The notes under the pieces were generated by a model. The model had not been told where the DNA came from. It saw only the letters and a program-made list of their open reading frames with translations, and ran no database searches. This document shows positions 36,519-45,211 of a stretch of DNA of 64,000 nt, piece after piece. This stretch comes from an uncultured Pirellula sp. (GTDB lineage: Bacteria; Planctomycetota; Planctomycetia; Pirellulales; Pirellulaceae). Location: assembly GCA_903892355.1 (NCBI GenBank), contig CAITIE010000038.1, forward strand, positions 25,604-89,603, in the 5' to 3' direction. The position numbers were made by a program, and so were the translations under genes. Within the stretch, counting starts at the first letter, position 1. Each line of letters starts with the position of its first letter.

Positions 36519-37877
36519 TTATTTTAAGGTAAGGGACTTCACAAACTGAACCAATTTGTCGCGCTGCGCGGCGACAAAGCGATTGTCACCCCGAAGCTTG
36601 ACGAACAAATGAAGCTCAGGTTGCTCGCTTGGAATCGATGCTACCAACAGCGCCGGAGAGTCACCGTTCTCACCGTCTTGAATCGTGTAGAGAACCGCTT
36701 CTTTGTCACCCACGACCAGTTTTTCAGCACCTGTGATCGACGCTTCTGCGAGGATTTTTAGTTTGTCTTGGTCCCCTTCACGCGTGATTTGCTGGAACCA
36801 CATCATGGAGTTGGCAAGCGGATTGTCGACCGCCATCGAGACTGTAACCTCACCGGTTCCTTCCGCTCCCTCGACAGCAAATGTCGCTAATCGGAACGGA
36901 GCCCCCGGAGCTACCTTCCAACCCTCCGGTGTTTCATACTTCAGTTCAGGTCGAGCCGCTCCTTCTGTTGGGACGTCGTTTCCACCTGCGCCGGGAGATT
37001 GAGGTTTGGGATCCTCGGGTTTGGTAGCTTCAGGTTTGACTGCGGGCATGGGCGGAGATTTTTCTGGAGTTGGAGCACCGCTCGGTGAACCTGGACCTCC
37101 ACTGGGTGGAAACGGGCGAGACCCGCCCATCGCTCCTGATCCCGTGCCTGTTGCATCGAAGATAAAACCCGGCAGCAACGACCCTTGACGGTTGACGGAA
37201 ACCAATTCGTTTGCGAGCGAGTCTGTGCTCAATTCGGGAAGCTGCAGTTGGCCACGCCATCGGTTGATGTTGCTCAGCAAATATCCGGGCCAATCGCTCG
37301 CCGGAGGCATGCCGAGGACGGTCACGGTGAACTTGATGTTGCCAGTGGAGTCCGGAGAAACAAATTCCGCCATGGCGATATCATTCCGGGAGTTCATCAC
37401 CCAGCCTTCGGGGAAATTCCGTTCCGGTTTACCTGTAGATTCGTTGATGGCAAATTGCGAAACAATCTCATGAAAATCTCCCATGAGCGGCTCGAGTCGC
37501 TCAGGGGAGTCGGTCGCTTTGATGAAGTAGCAGCCAGACTCCATCGGGATCACAGCACCCAAGATTCGTCGTTTGCCGGAAGCCGTCGTCGGGGCCGAAC
37601 TGCCTACCTTGGTCGAGCCCGTACCGGCACCGCCGGCCACGGCCCCGCTCCCTGCCAGCGGCCCAGAAACAGACCCTGCCAGCGGCCCAGAAACAGACCC
37701 TGCCAGCGGCCCAGAAACGAACTCGGTGTCCGATTTGGGGGCATCGTAAACCCGAACCGCCACCGAGGGCTCGCATCCTATGGCCAAAGCCAGCCCGGCG
37801 ACGAGAAAACAGGTGCAACAAAATCGAAAATGAATGGGAGGGACCAAAGCCGATAAAATCCGGAGGAAAGTGTGCAT
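36519..37877 (-). CDS. Putative lipoprotein, unknown function
   Basis: A 452-residue protein whose signal peptide ends LALAIGC, a plausible lipobox with the lipidated Cys at about 35. A short linker contains a triplicated SGPLAGS(V) unit. Two similar-looking domains follow (about 105-255 and 318-450), separated by a Pro/Gly/Lys-rich spacer. The domains contain phrases such as YETPEGWKVAPGAPFRLATF. I do not recognise the family with confidence. It lies 29 bp upstream of ccsBA, so it may act in cytochrome maturation or be an exposed carrier lipoprotein; this is inference. The ATG at 37877 has no strong SD. Confidence 0.72.
   Translation of the reverse strand: MHTFLRILSALVPPIHFRFCCTCFLVAGLALAIGCEPSVAVRVYDAPKSDTEFVSGPLAGSVSGPLAGSVSGPLAGSGAVAGGAGTGSTKVGSSAPTTASGKRRILGAVIPMESGCYFIKATDSPERLEPLMGDFHEIVSQFAINESTGKPERNFPEGWVMNSRNDIAMAEFVSPDSTGNIKFTVTVLGMPPASDWPGYLLSNINRWRGQLQLPELSTDSLANELVSVNRQGSLLPGFIFDATGTGSGAMGGSRPFPPSGGPGSPSGAPTPEKSPPMPAVKPEATKPEDPKPQSPGAGGNDVPTEGAARPELKYETPEGWKVAPGAPFRLATFAVEGAEGTGEVTVSMAVDNPLANSMMWFQQITREGDQDKLKILAEASITGAEKLVVGDKEAVLYTIQDGENGDSPALLVASIPSEQPELHLFVKLRGDNRFVAAQRDKLVQFVKSLTLK
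37651..37718 (-). repeat. 24-bp repeat encoding SGPLAGSV
   Basis: About 2.8 copies of CCTGCCAGCGGCCCAGAAAC plus GAC (24 bp). The repeat is in frame and encodes the eight-residue unit in the lipoprotein linker just after the lipidation site. Confidence 0.95.
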
Positions 37878-38288
37878 GGAACGGGCGACGAAAATCGACC
37901 CAAACCCTGAATCGAAGTACTGCTAAATCATAGACTTACGCAGGATTCGAGGATAGTCATTCCCTGGAGTTGGGCAGGAACGACAGCCGATTTTGCAAGT
38001 ATGGGAGGGGGGTTAGGAGGGAAGTTCGGGCCAGCGACCCGAATCGGCGGCGATGCAAACACGAAGGTACAGCACCGTGGCCACTGTCAAAACCGTAGGC
38101 AGCCGGGTTGCCACAACATATGGTTGCGACAACAGCACGACGCCCGGTCGGTTCTACGGAGTTAGCAGTTCCGCGGCCTGAACCGTACTCCAGAAAACCG
38201 CCGCTGCTTCCTTTTTAGTGAATCTGTAGCACTTTGCCGCATCGTCACTGGCACCGAATATTTCTAGAGGTCATCAAGGCAGGGAGGA
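37878..38288. other. Gap between lipoprotein and PqaA genes
   Basis: 411 bp without a convincing gene, serving as the upstream region of the lipoprotein-ccsBA-pyrK operon. It contains an inverted repeat TTCGGG-N7-CCCGAA (38025-38043) and an imperfect direct repeat GTTGC-ACAAC (about 38108-38135). I see no tRNA and no clear promoter. Confidence 0.45.
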
Positions 38289-39680
38289 CTACGGTGCCGG
38301 CTCCGCAATCACGATATTGGTCGAGAAGTATGCTGGCATATCCCCTAGTTCAAAGACCCATTCGCCGAACGCGGCCACATACTCGTCCGAATCGAGATTC
38401 ACCGAGTAGCGGTGGTTCAAGGCATCGATGCTTTCAGCAGCGACACTCGACCAACTCGCTTCTCGGAAATCTTTGGTCCGGGACTTGGCGATCCAAATCG
38501 ATGCTTCTTGGGGCTCGCAGTCGCACTTCATTCGGAACGCGATTTTGCCATCGGCTGTTCCGCTCTCCCACTCCAACTTGGGCAACGCAAACTCACCGCA
38601 GCGGCTTCGATGCAACGCATGGATCGAACCGGCGACGCGTGCGATGTCGCGGATCGAGTGCCCTTGGTTCGGGGTATAGAGCAAGTACTTATCGCCGCGC
38701 AACTCATGCCAATACTTGTTGCACGCATCGAGCGGCCAATAACGATCGTTGGTACCAAAGATCAAAAGCTTGGGTTGCTCGATCCGATCTCGATAACGAT
38801 AAGGATCGACCACCCGCAGCAACGAGTCACCTTGTTTGGTCTGCAAAAACTTTTGAAGGCTCAAGGACGTATAGTCGCCGATTTGCTCCGAGTAATCGCC
38901 CCATGTCTCCATTTGATGCTTCATTTGGACCGGCATGTTGAGCATATCGATCACCATCGGGGCCAGCGCATCGATGCGCGGATCGACCGCGGAGGTGAGC
39001 CACGTCGTCCAACCTCGCTTGCTCGCACCCGTGATCGTGAACTTTTCAATCGATATTTTGAACTCGGACTTGGCATACGACTGCGCCGTATCCATCGCTC
39101 GCACGGCCGATCGCACCATCGGCATGAGGAGAGGCCAGTCTTCTCCCTCTCCTTGGATGTATCGCTTGAACGTCTCAGCGATGAGCGCATCCTCAGTGAG
39201 GTCTTCGAACATCGGCTGGAAGGGTACTTGGCTGACCACCACTGCTGGCGATCCCGAAGCTTCCGCGATCGCTTTGATCACTTGAAACTCCGCCTTTGGC
39301 TGAATCTTTGTCGGAGCGTTTTCGCCCCATTCCTTTTTCCACGCACCACCGTCCACGAGCAGCAACGCCGATTGGCTCGACTTCGCGTCCGGGTTCTCGA
39401 TCGCCTTGTTCGGGATCACCACATAGACGACGTGTTTCCAATTCACATCCTTCCACTTTTGAGAAACCATGTGCAATCGCGCGAACCGGCTCGATCCCAC
39501 TTGGCCTTGCTCAACAACCTCGAATCGATATTCAGGATCGACACCGGTGATAAACTCTTTGAGGGCACCCGTTGCTGGGGCCGGGCCCTCACCCCTCGCG
39601 GCCGAGGAGAAGGTGCCGACGCTCCATGCTGAGCTCACCAACAAAAGCGAATAACAAGCGATCCGGATCACGCTGTTCAT
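38289..39680 (-). CDS. PhoPQ-activated pathogenicity-related (PqaA-like) hydrolase
   Basis: A 463-residue secreted alpha/beta-hydrolase-like protein. The signal peptide is residues 1-28. The nucleophile elbow is TGASKRG with S220; LTSAVDPRIDALAPMVID follows as in PqaA/PF10142. A later GTNDRYWPLDACNKYW contains the probable acid Asp, and NQGHSI the probable His. The start ATG at 39680 was chosen; the frame continues upstream to 39848 without a signal-peptide pattern. PqaA proteins are poorly characterised hydrolases. The gene is monocistronic and divergent from dinG. Confidence 0.88.
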   Translation of the reverse strand: MNSVIRIACYSLLLVSSAWSVGTFSSAARGEGPAPATGALKEFITGVDPEYRFEVVEQGQVGSSRFARLHMVSQKWKDVNWKHVVYVVIPNKAIENPDAKSSQSALLLVDGGAWKKEWGENAPTKIQPKAEFQVIKAIAEASGSPAVVVSQVPFQPMFEDLTEDALIAETFKRYIQGEGEDWPLLMPMVRSAVRAMDTAQSYAKSEFKISIEKFTITGASKRGWTTWLTSAVDPRIDALAPMVIDMLNMPVQMKHQMETWGDYSEQIGDYTSLSLQKFLQTKQGDSLLRVVDPYRYRDRIEQPKLLIFGTNDRYWPLDACNKYWHELRGDKYLLYTPNQGHSIRDIARVAGSIHALHRSRCGEFALPKLEWESGTADGKIAFRMKCDCEPQEASIWIAKSRTKDFREASWSSVAAESIDALNHRYSVNLDSDEYVAAFGEWVFELGDMPAYFSTNIVIAEPAP

Positions 39681-40029
39681 AAAGAACCCCAAAAGTGAAA
39701 AGTACGACCCATGCCCCACCACGGAGACTTTCAAAATGGCCCTGGGATGAACTGGGATGAAGCCGTATGGCATCCAAGGCGAACACCATGGTAACCAATT
39801 CCCCCGCTCGGCGCGGAACCGCCATTGGCCAAAAAACGAGATCTGCATCTCCCAACTATCGCGAAAATCATCCCCGAAAATGGTGCCGACAGCGAAAATG
39901 GTGCCGACAGGGAGACCGGTCTACTCCCCGGGATTCGGTGCGGGGTTTATAGTTTCGTTCCGCCTCACCCCTGGAACGACGCCGTACGTGGACCGACGTT
40001 CAACACCACCCAACAATTAGGTTGAACGC
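39681..40029. other. Divergent PqaA/dinG gap with an 18-bp duplication
   Basis: 349 bp with no gene called. CGAAAATGGTGCCGACAG occurs twice in tandem (39875-39892 and 39893-39910). Promoters for both genes must lie here, but I could not place them reliably. Confidence 0.6.
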
Positions 40030-42183
40030 ATGGACCCATTGGATTTCGAATCGATCCTGGGTCCTGGTGGTCGCATCGCCAGACGGATCGCCAACTATGA
40101 ACATCGCCGCGAACAGATGGAGATGGCTTCCGCGGTGACTCAGGCCCTCGGCCAACGCAAGCATTTGATCGTCGAAGCGGGCACGGGGGTTGGCAAAAGT
40201 TTCGGTTATTTGGTTCCAGCCATCCTATTCGCAACCGAAGCCGAATCGAACCTCGTCTCGCCCCAAGACCGCTCCGAGGATGACGAGCGAAGCGATGGAG
40301 ACGAGGGTCCGCGCACTCGACGTATCGTGATCAGCACCCACACGATCAGCTTGCAGGAGCAACTGATCCAGAAAGATCTACCCCTGCTCAACGCGGTGAT
40401 CCCTCGCGAGTTCACATCGGTCTTGGTCAAGGGTCGAGGAAACTACCTTTCCAAACGCCGGTTGGATGTTGCCAAGTCTCGGATGACTAGCTTGCTTGCC
40501 AACGAGACCGATTATGAACAACTCGAGAAGATCGTGCGTTGGTCGGATGAGAGCCCCGATGGTTCCTTGAGCAGTCTCTCCTTCCGGCCTTCGAATCAGG
40601 TCTGGGACGAAGTGGCGAGCGATTCCGGAAACTGCATGGGACGGAAGTGCTCCCACTTTGAATCCTGCTTCTATTATTCCGCGAGACGACGGGTTCAGAA
40701 CTCCCAGATCCTCGTCGTCAACCACGCTCTCTTCTTTAGCGATCTCGCCATCCGTGCCTTAGGTGGCGGTATCTTGCCAAACTATGACGCTGTGGTCTTC
40801 GATGAATGCCACACGATGGAAAATGTCGCCGGCGAACATCTGGGGCTGTCGATTTCCAACTCGCAAATCGATTATACGCTGCGCAAACTCTTTAACCCGA
40901 GAACCGACAAAGGCATCTTGGTAGCGCTAGGCTTAAGGCAATTAGCGAAAGACTCCTACGCATGCATGGAGTCTTTAGATGACTTCATCGTGGGAGTCCT
41001 CGAGTGGCTCGAAGGGAGTGCTCCTGCCAACGGTCGGGTACGAACACCTCTGCCGATCACCACGCGATTGGGAGAAAAACTGCAAAAGCTGGCCGAGCAA
41101 CTGGAACGCTATGGCAAGGATCTCAAGGATGCAAACTCGCGTCTGGATATGATCTCCGCAAGCAATCGACTCATGGCACTCGCCAACGGACTTGACCAGT
41201 GGTTGCTTCAGAAACAAGACGACTCGGTTTACTGGCTCGAGAAACGGGAAACCCGCGGTGCCATGCGATCCTCCACCCGGCTGACGCTACGCAGCAGCCC
41301 TCTCGATGTGGGAAGCCATCTTCGCGAACATCTGTTTCAAAAGATTCCCAGCGTCATCATGACCAGCGCAACCTTGTCCACAGGCAACGCGCCCCAACCC
41401 TCTCAAAACTCCCCAGTTGCGATCTCCAACTCTTCCGTCTCCCCCGAACCGTTGAAGTCGCCGGCAAAAAAGAACGATAGCGGATTCGGCTTTTTTCAGC
41501 GCAGGATCGGAGCCGTTGGCGCGCCGACGTTGCAGGTCGGCAGCCCGTTCGACTACAAGCGATTGGCCGAATTGCATTTGCTCACCGATGTCCCAGATCC
41601 CTCGACAGGACGAGGTGAGTACGAATCGGCGATATTGCCAACACTCAAGCATTATCTTGCGATGAGCGATGGCCATGCATTCGTGCTCTTCACATCGTAC
41701 GACTCGCTGCGAAAATGCGCGGCGGCCCTCAAGCCGTGGATGGACCAGCACGGGTTGGCAACCTACTCCCAAGCCGACGGGATGCCTCGCAGCGAATTGC
41801 TCCGCGCATTCCAACAGCAACCCCGCGGTGTGCTCTTCGGCGCCGAGAGTTTTTGGCAAGGTGTCGATGTGCCGGGCGATGCACTCCGGCTCGTGGTCAT
41901 TACGAAACTACCGTTCAGCGTCCCCGACCACCCACTCCTAGAAGCCCGATTGGAAGCGATACGCAACGCCGGTGGCAATCCGTTTCGAGATTTCCAACTT
42001 CCCGAAGCTGTGATCAAGTTCCGTCAAGGATTTGGTAGATTGATACGGACCGCAACGGACTCGGGCATCGTGCTGGTAACCGATCCACGAGCCACCAGCA
42101 AACCCTACGGAAAGACATTCCTCGACTCCGTGCCCGCATGCCCCCAAATCCAGGTATCGGCAAATCGATTCGCGGCTTCATGA
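40030..42183 (+). CDS. DinG/YoaA-type superfamily 2 helicase lacking one Fe-S cysteine
   Basis: A 717-residue XPD-like DNA helicase: Walker A GTGVGKS (51-57), STHTISLQEQL, DECH box (257-260), later QGVDVPGDALR and the C-terminal GFGRLIRTATDSGIV (motif VI). The Fe-S domain has C202, C207 and C213, spaced exactly as in E. coli DinG (5 and 6), but the first cluster cysteine, in the phrase KGRGNYLxxRR, is Ser141. So the 4Fe-4S cluster may have a Ser ligand or be absent. DinG acts on R-loops and forked DNA. Neighbours give no further clue. An acidic insert (about 72-97) is unusual. Confidence 0.92.
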   Translation: MDPLDFESILGPGGRIARRIANYEHRREQMEMASAVTQALGQRKHLIVEAGTGVGKSFGYLVPAILFATEAESNLVSPQDRSEDDERSDGDEGPRTRRIVISTHTISLQEQLIQKDLPLLNAVIPREFTSVLVKGRGNYLSKRRLDVAKSRMTSLLANETDYEQLEKIVRWSDESPDGSLSSLSFRPSNQVWDEVASDSGNCMGRKCSHFESCFYYSARRRVQNSQILVVNHALFFSDLAIRALGGGILPNYDAVVFDECHTMENVAGEHLGLSISNSQIDYTLRKLFNPRTDKGILVALGLRQLAKDSYACMESLDDFIVGVLEWLEGSAPANGRVRTPLPITTRLGEKLQKLAEQLERYGKDLKDANSRLDMISASNRLMALANGLDQWLLQKQDDSVYWLEKRETRGAMRSSTRLTLRSSPLDVGSHLREHLFQKIPSVIMTSATLSTGNAPQPSQNSPVAISNSSVSPEPLKSPAKKNDSGFGFFQRRIGAVGAPTLQVGSPFDYKRLAELHLLTDVPDPSTGRGEYESAILPTLKHYLAMSDGHAFVLFTSYDSLRKCAAALKPWMDQHGLATYSQADGMPRSELLRAFQQQPRGVLFGAESFWQGVDVPGDALRLVVITKLPFSVPDHPLLEARLEAIRNAGGNPFRDFQLPEAVIKFRQGFGRLIRTATDSGIVLVTDPRATSKPYGKTFLDSVPACPQIQVSANRFAAS

Positions 42184-42368
42184 TGAAGACCTCACTTAAA
42201 AAAACCGCAACAAATACGGGCAAGGACGAACAAGGATACGACGCGAGACACATACCACCGCGTGATGGATACCACTCCGACAGGAACCTATTTTCATGAC
42301 GTTGATCGTCCTTGATCGACCCGAGAGCAGGTCGCTCACCATACCAATCGTCTCTAACGAGGCTCTAC

Positions 42369-43592
42369 GTGTTTAGGTTCGGTACGCGACGCACTCCCGT
42401 CGCATTGCTCAATCTCCTCTCCCAACCGGCCCGTACGACGGCATGCATCCTCGGGGTTGCGTTCGCATTGCTCCTCATCTTCATGCAGCTCGGGTTTCGC
42501 GGGGCTGTTGGAAACACGGCCAATATCGTCTATGGCAAACTCGATGCGGATCTCTTCGTTCGTTCAACCGACTATGTCCATCTCTACGAACCACGAATGT
42601 TCGAACGAAGCTGGCTGCGATTGATCGAGGGGCATCCGGCGGTCGAACGCATCGATCCGTTTTTTATCATGCTCCAGCGATGGCAAAACCCACCTCGCAA
42701 CTCCGATTGCTCGCGCGCACCTCCCGATGGATCGTTTCGAACGGTCGGTATGATGGCGATGCAGATCGATCGGCCGGTCCTCGATGTTCCTGAAATCAGA
42801 TCGCAATTGGACAAGCTCAAGGATCCGAATGCGGTGTTGGTGGATCGCGCTACTCGTGCCGAATATGGCCCGAAAAACTGCCTCGCGTTTTCCGACAAAG
42901 ACATCGGAGCACCCTTCGAACTTGGTGGCCGAGCAACTCGCATCGCAGGGCACTTCAAACTCGGCACCGGCCTTGCCACCAACGGAGCCGTACTCCTTAG
43001 CGACGTGGGATATTCCATGCGCACCGGGATCGACACACGCCAACGCGCTTCCTTGGGATTGATCCATCTCAAACCAGGAACATCGCCAGTCGCATTCAAG
43101 CAAGAGTTGGTGCGCTGGCTCAACGAACGGGATCCCCATGCACTCCTTGCGATCCAGATCCTTACCAAAGGTGAGCAACTCCAGTGGGAACGGACTCGAT
43201 GGCTGACCGAAACTCCCATCGGTATGATTTTTACGATGGGTGTGATCCTCTCGTTCATCATCGGAGCGGCCATCGTCTACATGATTTTGGCGAACGATGT
43301 TACCGCAAGATTACCGGAGTACGCAACGTTGAAAGCCATGGGATATTCCCCGGGATTCCTCGCGCGGATCGTGATCATGCAAGCCTGGTTATTGGCGGCT
43401 TTTAGTTACGTTCCAGCGGTCCTGGTCAGCCTGATTCTCTATAAACTGACCGCCGATCTATCCAACATCCCGACCGCGATGACGTGGGGCCGCGTCTTCG
43501 GCGTTGCAGGTCTCGCGATCGCGATGTGCTCTGTTTCCGGCGTTTTGGCAGTGCTAAAACTTTGGAAAGCGGAACCGGCAAGTTTGTTTTAA
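42369..43592 (+). CDS. DevC/FtsX-type ABC transporter permease (1)
   Basis: A 407-residue permease. I chose a GTG start at 42369 with a GAGG SD; the frame extends upstream to a TTG at 42312. It aligns with the second permease from the N-terminus on (RTPVALLNLLSQPARTTACI...). One N-terminal helix (about 25-47) is followed by a large MacB-type periplasmic domain and three C-terminal helices (about 298-320, 345-375, 380-400), as in FtsX/DevC. It is an export or lipid-release type permease. No ATP-binding gene is beside it. Confidence 0.85.
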   Translation: MFRFGTRRTPVALLNLLSQPARTTACILGVAFALLLIFMQLGFRGAVGNTANIVYGKLDADLFVRSTDYVHLYEPRMFERSWLRLIEGHPAVERIDPFFIMLQRWQNPPRNSDCSRAPPDGSFRTVGMMAMQIDRPVLDVPEIRSQLDKLKDPNAVLVDRATRAEYGPKNCLAFSDKDIGAPFELGGRATRIAGHFKLGTGLATNGAVLLSDVGYSMRTGIDTRQRASLGLIHLKPGTSPVAFKQELVRWLNERDPHALLAIQILTKGEQLQWERTRWLTETPIGMIFTMGVILSFIIGAAIVYMILANDVTARLPEYATLKAMGYSPGFLARIVIMQAWLLAAFSYVPAVLVSLILYKLTADLSNIPTAMTWGRVFGVAGLAIAMCSVSGVLAVLKLWKAEPASLF

Positions 43593-43624
43593 GCTTTTTT
43601 TCGGAATCGATTCCGATCCACCCA

Positions 43625-44794
43625 ATGCGCACACCTCTGGCTTGGCTCAACGTCACCTCAAACCTACCTCGATTGCTGCTGAGCGCCTCGGGGATCGGGT
43701 TTGCGGTCGTGCTGATGTTCACGCAGATCGGTTTCCTCAATGGATTGTTCGATAGCGCTGTCGAAATTCTTCGACTGCTCGATGCCGACCTGGTGATCTT
43801 GAGCCCCGCTCGATACACCGTGCCCAGCGAACAACGTTTCGACTATGGACTGATCGAACGGGCCAAATCCCTCGAAGGTGTCGAATCGGCCACTCCGCTT
43901 TACATCGATCGAGCAATGGCCGAAGTCCGGGTCATCGGCCATGTCTCACGCTCCATCCGCGTGATTGGGGTCCCACACGGGGAACCCATCTTCAAAGATC
44001 CAGAAATGAATCGGCGCTGCCTGGCGCTCACCGATCGTGCGATGGGTCTGCTCGATCGTCGTAGCAAAGAGAAATATGGTTTTGAAAAAGATGATGTTGC
44101 GATACTCAACAAACAAGAGATCGAGCTTTCAGGCAAACGGATCCAACTCATCGACTGGGTCACCATCGGTACTGATTTCGTCTACGATGGAACTCTCGTG
44201 ATCAACAAAGAAGGAGTCGAGCACTTTTTCCCGATGCGCAATGGAGGCCGACCGCCACTGGCTGCCGTGGACCTGGGTTTGGTCCGTGTCGCTGATCGCA
44301 AGCAATTGGAAAAGGTTCGCACCGAACTGGCGGACTACCTTGGGATCAGCGTTCAAGTACTTTCGCATCAATCGCTGATCTATCGCGAAATCGGTTTCTG
44401 GGCAACCAACACCCCCATCGGAGTGATCTTCACCATCGGTACCGTTATGGGCCTCCTGATCGGGGTAATCATTTGTTACCAGATCCTTTTCACCGACATC
44501 CAAGATCATTTGGCTGAGTTCGCAACCCTCAAAGCGATGGGTTACAACGGCTCCTACTTCTTTCGATTCGTAATGGCACAATCGTTTTACTTGAGTTTGC
44601 TCGGATTCATTCCGGGTCTGGTCATCAGCTGGGGGTTGTACTATGTCCTCTCGGAGTGGACAGGGTTGGTCATGCGGCTGACCCCATCGCGCATCCTGCT
44701 AGTCGCTGGCCTCACGTTCCTGATGTGTGCCCTAAGCGGGATCCTCGCGGTTCGAAAACTGTGGTCCGCGGACCCAGCCACACTTTTCAAGTAG
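43625..44794 (+). CDS. DevC/FtsX-type ABC transporter permease (2)
   Basis: A 389-residue paralogue of the preceding permease with the same plan: N-terminal helix (about 14-36), periplasmic domain, three C-terminal helices, ending AVRKLWSADPATLF much like the first (AVLKLWKAEPASLF). The two may form a heterodimer. The ATG at 43625 fits the paralogue alignment. A 14-bp palindrome CGGAATCGATTCCG lies between the genes (about 43602-43615). The expected ATPase and membrane-fusion partner (DevA, DevB) are not in the window. Confidence 0.87.
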   Translation: MRTPLAWLNVTSNLPRLLLSASGIGFAVVLMFTQIGFLNGLFDSAVEILRLLDADLVILSPARYTVPSEQRFDYGLIERAKSLEGVESATPLYIDRAMAEVRVIGHVSRSIRVIGVPHGEPIFKDPEMNRRCLALTDRAMGLLDRRSKEKYGFEKDDVAILNKQEIELSGKRIQLIDWVTIGTDFVYDGTLVINKEGVEHFFPMRNGGRPPLAAVDLGLVRVADRKQLEKVRTELADYLGISVQVLSHQSLIYREIGFWATNTPIGVIFTIGTVMGLLIGVIICYQILFTDIQDHLAEFATLKAMGYNGSYFFRFVMAQSFYLSLLGFIPGLVISWGLYYVLSEWTGLVMRLTPSRILLVAGLTFLMCALSGILAVRKLWSADPATLFK

Positions 44795-45211
44795 ACACTC
44801 GGGGAACTCCAGCCTCATCCTGGTCCATCTCGGTTAGCGGTGAGCGACAGTTCTGCAACTTACGGAAGTCAACAACCCTGACAAGGTTGATGCCAACCGT
44901 TCCGGGGCCATGTGCGAAATACAGGGAGGGTGTTGCAAATCGCAACATGCTTACACGTACCCTCCTGAGGCTCTCACCGGCTCATGAGATCAACTGTCGC
45001 TAGTCCCTCGCGATGGATTATCGCGGCAATCACGCATTAAAAACTCGGTTCTACCCGGAAAAATGCCGCGAACGATGGGTATCTGGTCCTAAAAATCTCG
45101 TTGGCACATGGTTTGCTTTCTAGGCAATTGTTCGCAGACACAACGGCTTCCACGGGGAGCGTGTTTGAAGACTTTATTCTGCAACATCTACGTGAAAGAA
45201 AAAGGAAAACC
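44795..45211. other. Leader of the secretin-N-like gene, possible RNA structure
   Basis: 417 bp. Nested inverted repeats at about 44924-44965: TGTTGC-AAATC-GCAACA inside GGAGGGT...ACCCTCC. No ORF with family features. The end AAAGGAAAACC is the SD for the next gene. No T-run follows the nested stem, so it is not an obvious terminator of the permease genes. Confidence 0.4.

Noticed and set aside
37878..38288. tRNA or small gene in the lipoprotein upstream region
   Set aside because: No cloverleaf elements or T-loop consensus found, and no ORF with support.
38412..39632. 406-codon frame antisense to the PqaA-like gene
   Set aside because: Shadow of a well-supported gene; rich in Arg and His with no recognisable motif.
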